A stretch of 64,000 bases of DNA from Metabacillus halosaccharovorans (lineage in GTDB: Bacteria; Bacillota; Bacilli; Bacillales; Bacillaceae). The notes under the pieces were generated by a model. That model was not told the origin of the DNA. It did no database searches and saw only the letters and a list, made by a program, of their open reading frames with translations. The DNA lies in NCBI RefSeq assembly GCF_002019635.1, contig NZ_KV917371.1:1240001-1304000 (forward strand), written 5' to 3'. Position numbers and translations under genes: made by a program. Shown piece after piece: positions 18,167-26,079 of this stretch. Each line of letters opens with the position of its first letter. Within the stretch, counting starts at the first letter, position 1.

Positions 18167-18421
18167 TCAATCATTTAGATCTATTTGAATGGTCCCTTTT
18201 TGATGCATAATCGTCATCTTTGTTCCAGGTGTCATGATATTTTCTAAAATATCCTTAGCCGCTTGCAAGGCAAATTCAACTCTTTCCAGCTTCTCTGTCA
18301 CTTCTTCAGATTGGGTGATTGGGTATTCTGAAAGCTTTTCTGTGTAGTCAAAAGACTTTTGATGATATTCAGCCAGTTTCTCATACACTTCATCGTACAA
18401 TTCCTCAATTTCCTTTTTCAA
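18167..18421 (-). CDS. Small coiled-coil protein of unknown function
   Basis: I do not recognise the family. An 84-residue, mostly helical acidic protein (KKEIEELYDEVYEKLAEYH; EEVTEKLERVEFALQAAKDI) ending in a short beta-like segment (TKMTIMHQKGTIQIDL). No membrane segment. Two in-frame TTG codons (18427, 18421) follow GGGAGAGG; the second has the better spacing. It lies 72 bp after the thioredoxin-reductase-like gene on the same strand. Confidence 0.6.
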   Translation of the reverse strand: MKKEIEELYDEVYEKLAEYHQKSFDYTEKLSEYPITQSEEVTEKLERVEFALQAAKDILENIMTPGTKMTIMHQKGTIQIDLND

Positions 18422-18493
18422 ATCCAACCTCTCCCTTATTGATTCCTATTCTCTCTATGATACAAAACATCACGAGGAAGGAAAACAGAGATT

Positions 18494-19408
18494 TCACTTA
18501 TTATTTTTCAATAGTCGTTTATGAATCCATATCGCTGCCTGACATCCATCTGCCATCGCGATCGTCACTTGCTCTGAGTGGGCAATAAGATCTCCTGCTG
18601 CCCATACATTTGTTATATTTGTTTCCTTTGTTCGAGGATTTACAAGGACATGTTTGTTTTCAAGTCTCTCCACACCTAATTGTTTTGCAAGCTCCGAATG
18701 AACAGCATTTCCGCCAAATCCGATAAATCCTTTTTCTCCATGAACGGTTTGTCCATTTTTTAATGTCACACCTTTAAAGTCTGATTCATTCTCAGTGATA
18801 ATCCCAGCAATCTCTTCATTGATAACAGCTATGTTTTTTTGCTTAAGCTCTTTTAATAATGACGGCTCTATTTCTCCATCATGATTAATGAACGTAATCT
18901 TGTCTGTCCAATAGGTAAGAGTCAGCGCCAAATTTGCACCTGTTTTCCCTGACCCTAACAGGAGAACACGCTGATTCCTTACCTCATAGCCATCACAATC
19001 CGGACAAACATAGATGGAAACACCTAAACACGGGTTTATGTTTTTAATCTCGGGTATTCGATCTTTTATTCCTGTGGATAACAAAAGTGTTGTGGATTCA
19101 TAGGTTTTACCTGATTTCGTTTTGACCGTTATTCTTTCTTGATCTTTTTTGGCTTCGATAACATAATCTTTTTTAAATTCAATTCCATACTGTGATGCTT
19201 GTTTCTTCCCCAATTCTCTAAGGGTTTCACCACTTACGCCATCCGGCCACCCCAAAATATTATGATAGCCTCTGCATAAGTTTGACCTTCCATCTTCAGA
19301 ATCAATTACTACTACCTTATGCATATATCTCCCTAATTGAATAGCCGCCTGCAAACCAGCAATTCCTGCCCCAACGATCACACATTCATATGTATTCTTT
19401 GACATCAT
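18494..19408 (-). CDS. Thioredoxin-reductase-like FAD/NAD(P) oxidoreductase
   Basis: A 304-residue two-domain flavoprotein. The N-terminal FAD-binding motif is VGAGIAGLQAAIQLG, the NAD(P) motif LGSGKTGANLALTL follows at about 150, and the C-terminal FAD motif is WAAGDLIAHSEQVTIAMADG. A redox pair CPDC (in YVCPDCDGYE) stands where thioredoxin reductase has CATC, so a disulfide-exchange role is plausible, but the partner is unknown. It is probably not the housekeeping TrxB. Its upstream region holds the DnaA-box cluster. Confidence 0.78.
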   Translation of the reverse strand: MMSKNTYECVIVGAGIAGLQAAIQLGRYMHKVVVIDSEDGRSNLCRGYHNILGWPDGVSGETLRELGKKQASQYGIEFKKDYVIEAKKDQERITVKTKSGKTYESTTLLLSTGIKDRIPEIKNINPCLGVSIYVCPDCDGYEVRNQRVLLLGSGKTGANLALTLTYWTDKITFINHDGEIEPSLLKELKQKNIAVINEEIAGIITENESDFKGVTLKNGQTVHGEKGFIGFGGNAVHSELAKQLGVERLENKHVLVNPRTKETNITNVWAAGDLIAHSEQVTIAMADGCQAAIWIHKRLLKNNK

Positions 19409-19470
19409 GACACGTCCTTTGAAGTAGATACTACTTATCGTGCGTCAAAGTAAAATTGTTCATTCAAATA

Positions 19471-19499
19471 TAAAAGGACCTTTTTATAATCGGTCCCCT
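19471..19499 (-). terminator. Terminator-like hairpin downstream of the SDR gene
   Basis: GGGACC (minus strand near 19498-19493) pairs with AGGTCC (19482-19477), followed by TTTTATA. It lies about 280 bp beyond the SDR stop, so a transcript ending here would cross the DnaA-box cluster. Confidence 0.45.
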
Positions 19500-19526
19500 C
19501 AAATACTTCAAATTTTATTTTTCAAT

Positions 19527-19748
19527 TGTGGATAACTACGCTTTCATTTGCGAATTGTTGATATTTCTTGAGGTATTTACCTTTTATAACGTAAAAATTT
19601 AGATATTAACAGCTTATTATCCAGTTAACAACAACTTATCCACAAAAGTTATCAACATATCCACAATTTCTATCCACATTTTGTGTGGGTACATTCGTTC
19701 GCCACAATATATATAGGACTATTATCTCCTATAAACAAGTTATTCACA
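19527..19748. promoter_or_regulatory. DnaA-box cluster
   Basis: Sites resembling TTATCCACA: 19527-19535 (perfect, minus strand), 19636-19644 (perfect, plus), 19649-19657 TTATCAACA, 19657-19665 ATATCCACA, 19670-19678 CTATCCACA (each one mismatch, plus) and 19740-19748 TTATTCACA (fits the relaxed TTWTNCACA). Four direct boxes occupy 43 bp. The 367-bp gap holds no gene. It resembles the DnaA-box clusters near the B. subtilis origin that modulate initiation. Confidence 0.75.
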
Positions 19749-19776
19749 GGGCGTTTTGTCGTAACTAAAGTTCTCC

Positions 19777-20682
19777 TTACGAAGTACGAAATTGACCTCC
19801 ATTTACGTGTAATACCTGACCTGTAACATAGCGTGAATCATCTGATGCAAGATACACATATGCAGGTGCAAGCTCAAAAGGTTGCCCCGGTCTTTTCATT
19901 TCCGAATCAGAACCAAAGGTTGATACATTTTTCGCTGAAAAACTCGCCGGAATTAACGGAGTCCAGATCGGACCAGGTGCTACACCGTTCACCCTTATTC
20001 CTTTATCCACAAGTGACAAGGATAAAGATCTTGTAAATGTTGTGATCGCTCCTTTTGTTGCAGAATAATCAATTAAAGTTTTATTTCCTTCATACGCTGT
20101 TACGGATGTTGTATTAATGATGGAGCTCCCCTTTTGTAAATAAGGCAAGCTTGCTTTTACCATGTAAAAAAAGGCAAAAATATTCGTTTTAAACGTTCTT
20201 TCCAGTTGCTCGGCCGAAATATCCAAAATACTTTTCTGCACAAATTGTACAGCATGATTATTTACCACAATGTCCAAGCGGCCAAAGGTTTCAATGGCCA
20301 ATTTTACAACTTCATAAGACGTTTGCTCCCGGGACAGATCTCCTGAAAATAATAAGCATTTTCCACCCAACTCCTCAATTCTGTGCTTCGTTGTCCTGGC
20401 ATCTTGATGCTCATTATAATAAGGAATCACAATTGCAGCTCCCTCTTTCGCAAATGCATAGGCAACTGCTCTTCCGATGCCACTATCTCCTCCGGTTATA
20501 ATCGCCACCTTATTCTTTAACTTTCCACTTCCCTTATACCCTTCCCATTCTGATATCGGCGGAGGATTCATTTCATATTCAAAACCAGGTTGGCGATTTT
20601 GATGTTGCGGAGGAAATACAATCGGCTGCATCTTTGTTTGTTGTTTTTGACCATAATACGGATAAACAGGATATGGATACAT
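19777..20682 (-). CDS. Short-chain dehydrogenase/reductase, general-stress type
   Basis: A 301-residue SDR of the extended-N-terminus group that includes Bacillus general stress dehydrogenases (YdaD/YhdF type). After a Tyr/Pro/Gln-rich leader (MYPYPVYPYYG) comes ITGGDSGIGRAVAYAFAKEGA, then NNHAVQF in place of the usual NNAG, the catalytic Ser and Tyr-x-x-x-Lys in NTTSVTAYEGNKTLIDYSATKGA, and NGVAPGPIWTPLIP. Substrate unknown. The ATG at 20682 behind GGGAGGG is preferred to the upstream in-frame start. Confidence 0.82.
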   Translation of the reverse strand: MYPYPVYPYYGQKQQTKMQPIVFPPQHQNRQPGFEYEMNPPPISEWEGYKGSGKLKNKVAIITGGDSGIGRAVAYAFAKEGAAIVIPYYNEHQDARTTKHRIEELGGKCLLFSGDLSREQTSYEVVKLAIETFGRLDIVVNNHAVQFVQKSILDISAEQLERTFKTNIFAFFYMVKASLPYLQKGSSIINTTSVTAYEGNKTLIDYSATKGAITTFTRSLSLSLVDKGIRVNGVAPGPIWTPLIPASFSAKNVSTFGSDSEMKRPGQPFELAPAYVYLASDDSRYVTGQVLHVNGGQFRTS

Positions 20683-20745
20683 GAACGGCCCTCCCTCATT
20701 CAATTACTTCGCTTAACTCTATTCACAAATAGCTTGTAAAAATAA

Positions 20746-20783
20746 CAAAAATCCTAAAGAAATGATTATTTCCTTAGGATTTT
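20746..20783 (-). terminator. Terminator of the beta-propeller membrane protein gene
   Basis: A 15-bp stem with one G-U pair (20769-20783 with 20748-20762, core AAAATCCTAA) followed by T residues; it overlaps the stop codon. Confidence 0.8.
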
Positions 20784-22072
20784 CCAGTAAATCTTTTTAT
20801 AATAAATGAAACCATTATAAGAAAGAGCGAACAAACAAACATCGTAATAGCCACAATACTCAAGCCTATTCCATACCATGGATTTGTCAAAAATCCAACA
20901 ACAAAGCTGCCAACAAACGTAAGTACAGAAAGAGCAAGACTAATCAATGAAGGCAAATAAACTCTCCCCGATCTTCTCTTGGCAACCAGGATCAGTCCGA
21001 CAAAAAAGAGAACATAGTACACGGCAATAGCTTGTTCACTTAACAAAAAATCTATTGTCTTAGGAATAATATACGTTTCACTTGAGACAGGAAGTTCAAG
21101 ATCAATTAACTCCGGCTTTACATCACCCTCGAGAGAGACTGACATTAATTGAAAATATTCAGGTTCCTCAGGCCAATTTTCATACTGCAGAAATGCAATA
21201 TGATCTGTCTTATGCAAAAAGACCGGTGATTGTACATTCGCTTGTAAATCTGTTAACTGCTTCACTTTATTACTTTCCACATTTTTTATGAACAACTCAT
21301 AATGAAACAAGCTACTATTCTTTGATTGCTCAGTTACTGCTGTATAAGCGAGTAAACTTCCATCTTCGGAAAACACAGAAGAATACATATCACCACTGAC
21401 TTGTGCAACAGGTGTTTCAGTTTTTTTCTCTAAAGAATAGGCAACAGGCTGTTCATTACTTTCAAATAAACCATAATACAAGGTTTCTCCATCAGTCGAG
21501 ATGGACAGATTATTCATTGAAAAATGGTCTTTATCTGTCAGTTGTTCAATTTGACCACTTTCACGATCTACTTGATAAAGATCATACCCTTCCTTTGTTT
21601 CACCTTCTAATTTTCCTACCTCAGAGGCTAGCATTGCAGTAAAGTATATTGTCTCATTGTCAGAGGCGAAGACAGCATCTGTTACGTGAAGACCATCCAG
21701 CGTCAATCTATTTGCGTCACTTCCATCATGATTCATGACTGTAATTGTTTGAATTCCTTGATCATCCTCTGATAAAAACAACAGTTCTTCTCCATCATGT
21801 GAAAATTTTGGTGAATGGGATCTTCCTTCTATTTTCTCACTTAATCTAGTAACATTAGATCCATCCAGATTTGACATATAAATGGCTTCATGTCCATCTA
21901 AAAAGTAAGAAAAAGCTAATTGTGAATCATCTGGGGCTATATCAAATTCCTGTCCCAAGCCTGTATAAAAACGATATGGGTCTCTGTCCTGTAGAGTTTG
22001 GTACAGGATTGAACCGAACATGAGAAGCAGACTTACCACTGTGAAGATTATGAGTATTCGCTGTTTTTTCAC
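20774..22072 (-). CDS. Membrane-anchored TolB/PD40-type beta-propeller protein
   Basis: 432 aa: an N-terminal membrane anchor (about 5-25), an extracytoplasmic beta-propeller built of PD40-like repeats (DDSQLAFSYFLDGHEAIYMSNLDGS; GEELLFLSEDD; DNETIYFTAMLAS; DGETLYYGLFES), and about three C-terminal membrane segments (345-432). Function unknown; such propellers bind proteins or peptidoglycan. GTG start at 22072 behind GAAGGAG. Flanked by terminators, so probably monocistronic. Confidence 0.72.
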   Translation of the reverse strand: MKKQRILIIFTVVSLLLMFGSILYQTLQDRDPYRFYTGLGQEFDIAPDDSQLAFSYFLDGHEAIYMSNLDGSNVTRLSEKIEGRSHSPKFSHDGEELLFLSEDDQGIQTITVMNHDGSDANRLTLDGLHVTDAVFASDNETIYFTAMLASEVGKLEGETKEGYDLYQVDRESGQIEQLTDKDHFSMNNLSISTDGETLYYGLFESNEQPVAYSLEKKTETPVAQVSGDMYSSVFSEDGSLLAYTAVTEQSKNSSLFHYELFIKNVESNKVKQLTDLQANVQSPVFLHKTDHIAFLQYENWPEEPEYFQLMSVSLEGDVKPELIDLELPVSSETYIIPKTIDFLLSEQAIAVYYVLFFVGLILVAKRRSGRVYLPSLISLALSVLTFVGSFVVGFLTNPWYGIGLSIVAITMFVCSLFLIMVSFIIKRFTGKS

Positions 22073-22193
22073 CAGTTCTCAACTCCTTCCTATTTTACGG
22101 GACGATCTCACTTGTACACAAAGTAAAAATCCACTTTTATCCAATTATACTATATTTACTAGTAACGGGACTTTTTAAAAGTGAAATTTATAA

Positions 22194-22225
22194 ATGAAAA
22201 AGCCAGATGCAAAAAGCACCTGACT
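22194..22225 (-). terminator. Terminator of nfrA
   Basis: AGTCAGGTGC (22225-22216 on the minus strand) pairs with GCATCTGGCT (22210-22201), followed by TTTTCATTT. Confidence 0.8.
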
Positions 22226-22234
22226 ATAATGAAT

Positions 22235-22984
22235 TTACCGCTTATTAAATCCTTTTTTCTCCACAAATTCTTTCATATACATTCTAGTCGGTCTAGATAA
22301 TAAGCGTGCCATTTGACCAGTCCATGTGTCTTTTCTTTCTCCATTTGTACGCTGTTCATAATACGCAGAAATTTGTTGATCATATTCTTTTAGTTGACTT
22401 AAATAGCTTGCCTGATCTTGCTGATACTCATCTTCATGGTACACATGTTCAAACGGAAGTCTTTGCTTTTGATCCGGCTCCTGTGCCGGGTATCCCACTG
22501 CAATACCGAAAAGCGGCAAAACATGTGAAGGCGTTTTTAATAAACTCGACACTTCAGATAGTTGGTTTCTTAAACCTCCAATATAAACCGCTCCAAGCTC
22601 CATTGATTCAGCAGCTAGCACAGCATTTTGCGCAGCAAGAGCCGCATCAATTACAGCAACCATAAACTTTTCAGTACTCTCGAGGATTTCACTTGCATCC
22701 TGATGATATTGATCAGCAATTAACTGATGTCTATGTAAATCTGCACAAAAGACAAAGAAATGGCCATTTTCCGCTACATAGTTTTGCCCTCCGGCTAACT
22801 CTGCTAATTTCCGCTTTTTCTCTTTATCTTTCACACCAATTATAGAATATGCCTGAATATAGCTTGAAGTTGATGCAGCTTGGGCACTTTGAACAATCAG
22901 TTTAATCTGTTCATCTGATAATATTTTATCCTCAAATTTGCGGATGGAACGATGATTTAAAATCGTTTTAATCACATCATTCAT
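22235..22984 (-). CDS. nfrA: NADPH-dependent nitro/flavin reductase NfrA
   Basis: FMN-dependent oxidoreductase of the NfsA/FRP family, 249 aa, closely following the B. subtilis NfrA (YwcG) sequence pattern: NHRSIRKFEDKILSDEQI, SAQAASTSSYIQAYSIIGV, NGHFFVFCADLHRHQ, VLPLFGIAVGYPAQEP and the C-terminal YYEQRTNGERKDTW. It reduces nitro compounds, quinones or free flavin. ATG at 22984 behind AAGGAGG. Its nearness to ywcE and qox matches the B. subtilis ywc region. Confidence 0.92.
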   Translation of the reverse strand: MNDVIKTILNHRSIRKFEDKILSDEQIKLIVQSAQAASTSSYIQAYSIIGVKDKEKKRKLAELAGGQNYVAENGHFFVFCADLHRHQLIADQYHQDASEILESTEKFMVAVIDAALAAQNAVLAAESMELGAVYIGGLRNQLSEVSSLLKTPSHVLPLFGIAVGYPAQEPDQKQRLPFEHVYHEDEYQQDQASYLSQLKEYDQQISAYYEQRTNGERKDTWTGQMARLLSRPTRMYMKEFVEKKGFNKR

Positions 22985-23052
22985 TGTTGCCGCCTCCTTT
23001 TTTCTATTATAAAAAGGATAACTCTTTTTTCGTTCATTACATACTGTTTTGC

Positions 23053-24261
23053 TTATACTAATTCTTTTTGCTTCGTTTCTTCGCCAAGCAGCAGGACAGC
23101 TAATGCCCCAATAATAATTGATATGGAAAAAATGAGGAAGATAGTGTTGATAGAGTAATCAGCCGCAACAAAATAGCCGACAACTAACGGTCCCAAAATA
23201 CCTCCAACTCTACCAAATGATGCAGCTAATCCTGCGCCGGTACCGCGCACCTCTGTTGGATAGTGCTCAGGTGTGTAGGCATAAAGCGCACCCCACGCCC
23301 CAAGGTTAAAGAATGATAAAAAGATACCTGATGTGAGTAATAATGGTAGAGTATCAGCATTTCCGAAGAAATAGGCACTAAGAGCTGTCCCTATCAGAAA
23401 CGAAATGAGAACAAACTTTCTTCCTGCACGTTCAATTAGATAGGCCGCAAGAAAATAACCCGGCAGCTGTGCAAGCGTCATAATAAGCACATACTGAAAA
23501 CTTTTAATTAAGCTAAACCCTTTTAACACCATCACACTTGGTAACCAAAGAAACATACCGTAATAAGAAAAAACAACACAAAACCATAGAATCCAAAGCA
23601 TGGTTGTTTGCTTAACATAAGGCTTCGCCCACACTTTCGCTATTTTTGTGAACGAGGATTCTTTTTGTTTTATCATTCCAACCGCTTGAAATCTTGGAGA
23701 GTCCGGGAGTTTCATTCTTAAATATAATGCATAGAATGCTGGTAAAGCACTTAATAATAGTGCAGCTTGCCAACCGTAAGTTGGAATAACAAAATAAGAG
23801 ATAAGTGCAGCAATTAACCAGCCGCCAGCCCAAAAGCTTTCTAATAAGACAACAACCTTTCCTCTCTCATTGGCTGGAACACTTTCAGACACTAATGTAG
23901 AAGCAACCGGAAGTTCTCCTCCTAAGCCAGCACCGATAAAAAATCGTAAAGTAAGAAATAGTGCATATGATGTGACAAATGCAGACAGTCCACTTCCCAC
24001 CGAGAAAAGTAATAAGGTAACAATAAATACTTGCTTACGACCAACTTTGTCAGCCATTAATCCAAACACTAAAGCCCCTACAGCCATTCCGATCGAATTC
24101 ATACTCCCTATCCAACCCATTTGAGAGGAAGTTAAATTCCATTCCACTTGTAGAGCAGCAATGATGAACGAAAGGATTCCAACATCCATGGCATCAAACA
24201 TCCATCCTAACCCCGCTATGCTCAGAAGCTTTCGTCTTGAAATTTCTTGAGTTGTGTTCAT
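23053..24261 (-). CDS. MFS transporter, NiaP (YceI)-like, probable niacin permease
   Basis: 402 aa, about 12 membrane segments, sugar/metabolite-porter branch of MFS: RRKLLSIAGLGWMFDAMDVGILSF, the inter-helix motif GLMADKVGRKQVF, GLGGELPVASTLVSE and LPGYFLAAYLIERAGRK. The sequence tracks B. subtilis NiaP (YceI) closely along its length, which suggests nicotinic acid uptake; no niacin-responsive site was identified to confirm this. The ATG at 24261, 5 nt after AAAGGTGG, is preferred to the GTG at 24270. Confidence 0.75.
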   Translation of the reverse strand: MNTTQEISRRKLLSIAGLGWMFDAMDVGILSFIIAALQVEWNLTSSQMGWIGSMNSIGMAVGALVFGLMADKVGRKQVFIVTLLLFSVGSGLSAFVTSYALFLTLRFFIGAGLGGELPVASTLVSESVPANERGKVVVLLESFWAGGWLIAALISYFVIPTYGWQAALLLSALPAFYALYLRMKLPDSPRFQAVGMIKQKESSFTKIAKVWAKPYVKQTTMLWILWFCVVFSYYGMFLWLPSVMVLKGFSLIKSFQYVLIMTLAQLPGYFLAAYLIERAGRKFVLISFLIGTALSAYFFGNADTLPLLLTSGIFLSFFNLGAWGALYAYTPEHYPTEVRGTGAGLAASFGRVGGILGPLVVGYFVAADYSINTIFLIFSISIIIGALAVLLLGEETKQKELV

Positions 24262-24638
24262 GTAATCCACCTTTCATTAAGGTCTTTTCCAAGTCAAATT
24301 CATGTTTCATCTTTTTCACTCAGGGAAACGTATAAGTAGATATACAAAAAGTGCATGAAATGGTAAAGGAAACACGACAAGGATCTTAGGAAAACCCGAA
24401 TTTTACAAACTAACAAAGCATATACTATTTTACTCTCCAACTTCACTTATACGCTATACAAATTCTTGTCGTCAATTCATATTGCTTAACATGCCAAATT
24501 CTTTTTTACTCCATGCACTTTTCTCTTTATTTCTTGTTGGCAAGTGTGTTATATTAAATGTAACAAAAAGTTCACAAAGTATTCTTTTTTTAGACACAGA
24601 CTTGTAAACGCAATCAATGTTAAAGGAGCGTGTCAAAT

Positions 24639-24917
24639 ATGGATGTATTTTTCGCTTATTTATTAATAGGAACAGCCACACCATTGTTTTTATGGAAAGA
24701 AAATAAAAAGCTAGCTATCTTACAAGTGCCACTTATTATTTTAATGTGGACAACATTAGTTCTCTATATGTACTCTGATTTCGGAACAGGCCACCTGGTA
24801 TTTGGGGCAATGTTCATCTTTAATATCGTTGCAGCCCACTTAACTGTCCTTTATGTCCTTTGGAAATCTGAACTACCGGAATTTTTACAAAGCAGATCTG
24901 AAGATTATTTGCATTAA
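24639..24917 (+). CDS. ywcE: Holin-like spore morphogenesis protein YwcE
   Basis: A 92-residue small membrane protein with three hydrophobic segments (MDVFFAYLLIGTATPLFLW; LQVPLIILMWTTLVLYMY; LVFGAMFIFNIVAAHL) and a short charged tail. It matches YwcE, a holin-like protein needed for normal spore structure and germination in B. subtilis, where it also neighbours qox. Ribosome site AAAGGAG at 24622-24628 selects the ATG at 24639 over a GTG at 24630. The 367-bp upstream gap (from 24262) shows no gene. A hairpin repeat begins 5 bp after the stop. Confidence 0.88.
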   Translation: MDVFFAYLLIGTATPLFLWKENKKLAILQVPLIILMWTTLVLYMYSDFGTGHLVFGAMFIFNIVAAHLTVLYVLWKSELPEFLQSRSEDYLH

Positions 24918-24922
24918 GAACT

Positions 24923-25112
24923 AAAGCGCAAGCGCCTTGATCAGCCTCAGGCAAATAAGCCAAATTAGAATTGAAGGCAAAGAACCCTTCTATTCTAAAT
25001 TGGCTTATGACCCTAGAGGGGCTAGGCGCTGGTAGTCAAAACACGCGACGTCCTTTCGCACTGACTGCACTTGCACATCCTGTGCTTCGGAGCTGGATGT
25101 CGTGCGCTTATC
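24923..25112 (+). repeat. Hairpin repeat, family 2, copy 2, with extra hairpin tail
   Basis: The core at 24923-25038 has AGCGCC and GGGGCTAGGCGCT outer arms and a nearly perfect 17-bp inner arm pair (ATAAGCCAAATTAGAAT with one mismatch to its partner). The tail at 25039-25112 ends GGAGCTGGATGTCGTGCGCTTATCC-like, the reverse complement of the outer edge of copy 4 (38597-38621), so the full element is longer than the core. Confidence 0.8.
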
Positions 25113-25149
25113 CAAATTTCAAGAATTTTATCGTTTCTTAAAGTATAAG

Positions 25150-25187
25150 AAAAGGGTATGACTCTAGTTGCGAGTCATACCCTTTTT
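25150..25187. terminator. Bidirectional terminator at the end of qoxABCD
   Basis: AAAGGGTATGACT (25151-25163) pairs with AGTCATACCCTTT (25173-25185); A and T tracts on both sides serve qoxD and the convergent ywcE. Confidence 0.88.
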
Positions 25188-25193
25188 TACTTT

Positions 25194-25478
25194 TTAGCCC
25201 ATATCCCAAACCATTGCTAGAAGTGTACCAAAAATAGTTACTAATGCAATGATTACTCCGTAGTAGATGTTTGTATAAATTGCCGCTTTGTCTTCAGTTT
25301 CTCCTGCGTGCATGAAGACAACAAGCTGAAGACCAGCTTGTATGAATGCTGTAACAAGAAGTACAGTCATTCCTACTTGAAACGACATATCAAAGAAGTA
25401 AACACCAAGTGCAATGACCGTTAGGACTAATGAAAAAACAAATCCCATAACTTGTTTAAGAGGAAATAATTCGCTCAT
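25194..25478 (-). CDS. qoxD: Quinol oxidase subunit IV
   Basis: Small assembly/accessory subunit of the cytochrome aa3 quinol oxidase, CyoD-like fold with three membrane segments. This form is 94 aa, shorter than B. subtilis QoxD because it lacks a C-terminal tail. The hallmark FIQAGLQLVVFMHAGE is present. The ATG at 25478 starts 2 bp after the qoxC stop, so translation is probably coupled. Confidence 0.9.
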   Translation of the reverse strand: MSELFPLKQVMGFVFSLVLTVIALGVYFFDMSFQVGMTVLLVTAFIQAGLQLVVFMHAGETEDKAAIYTNIYYGVIIALVTIFGTLLAMVWDMG

Positions 25479-25480
25479 GT

Positions 25481-26077
25481 TTACATCATTCCTTTCAGAT
25501 AGATGAAGCTGAAGATAAAGATCCAGACTACATCTAGGAAATGCCAATACAGTGAAAAGATAAACGATTTATTCGCTGTTTCCGGAGTTAAGCCACGCTT
25601 TTTCACTTGCATGACGATAAATAATCCCCAGAAAAACCCGAGTGTTACGTGGGCACCGTGCGTTCCTAATGTTGTCAATAAGATTGACGTAAAGGCACTT
25701 GCTCCGATACCTGCTCCTTCATGAGCATAATGGATAAATTCATAGACCTCAATGCCTAAGAATCCTAATCCAAGAATAAGTGTAAGAATAAAGAAATTGA
25801 TCATCGCCTTTTCTCTGCCAAGACGCATGGCATGAATACCAAGACCAATTGTAAAACTACTTGTTAAAAGTAAGAATGTTTCAAAGATAACAGGCGTGAT
25901 AACGAAGATTTCAGCTCCATCAGGGCCTGAACCTGTACGGTTATATAATGTAAAATAGGTTGCGAAAAGTGTTGCGAAAAGCATGATTTCCGCACCAAGG
26001 AAAATCCAAAACCCAAAAATCTTTAATCGATTTTCTTCTGTACTATATTCTAGTGGAAGCGAGTTATCAATTTTCAA
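25481..26077 (-). CDS. qoxC: Quinol oxidase subunit III
   Basis: 198 aa, five membrane segments, cytochrome c oxidase III family: FWIFLGAEIMLFATLFATYF, LTTLGTHGAHVTLGFFWGLF, and YWHFLDVVWIFIFSFIYL. It has the five-helix architecture typical of bacterial quinol oxidases. A TTG start at 26077 is preceded by GAGGTG within the end of qoxB, 2 bp away. Confidence 0.94.
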   Translation of the reverse strand: MKIDNSLPLEYSTEENRLKIFGFWIFLGAEIMLFATLFATYFTLYNRTGSGPDGAEIFVITPVIFETFLLLTSSFTIGLGIHAMRLGREKAMINFFILTLILGLGFLGIEVYEFIHYAHEGAGIGASAFTSILLTTLGTHGAHVTLGFFWGLFIVMQVKKRGLTPETANKSFIFSLYWHFLDVVWIFIFSFIYLKGMM

Positions 26078-26079
26078 GT

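Noticed and set aside
19409-19776. Chromosomal origin oriC
   Set aside because: DnaA boxes are present but dnaA, dnaN, rpmH and recF are not nearby, and I see no clear DnaA-trio/unwinding element; better described as a DnaA-box cluster.
24374-24472. Inverted repeat ACGACAAG / CTTGTCGT upstream of ywcE
   Set aside because: Only 8 bp with an 83-bp loop; likely chance.
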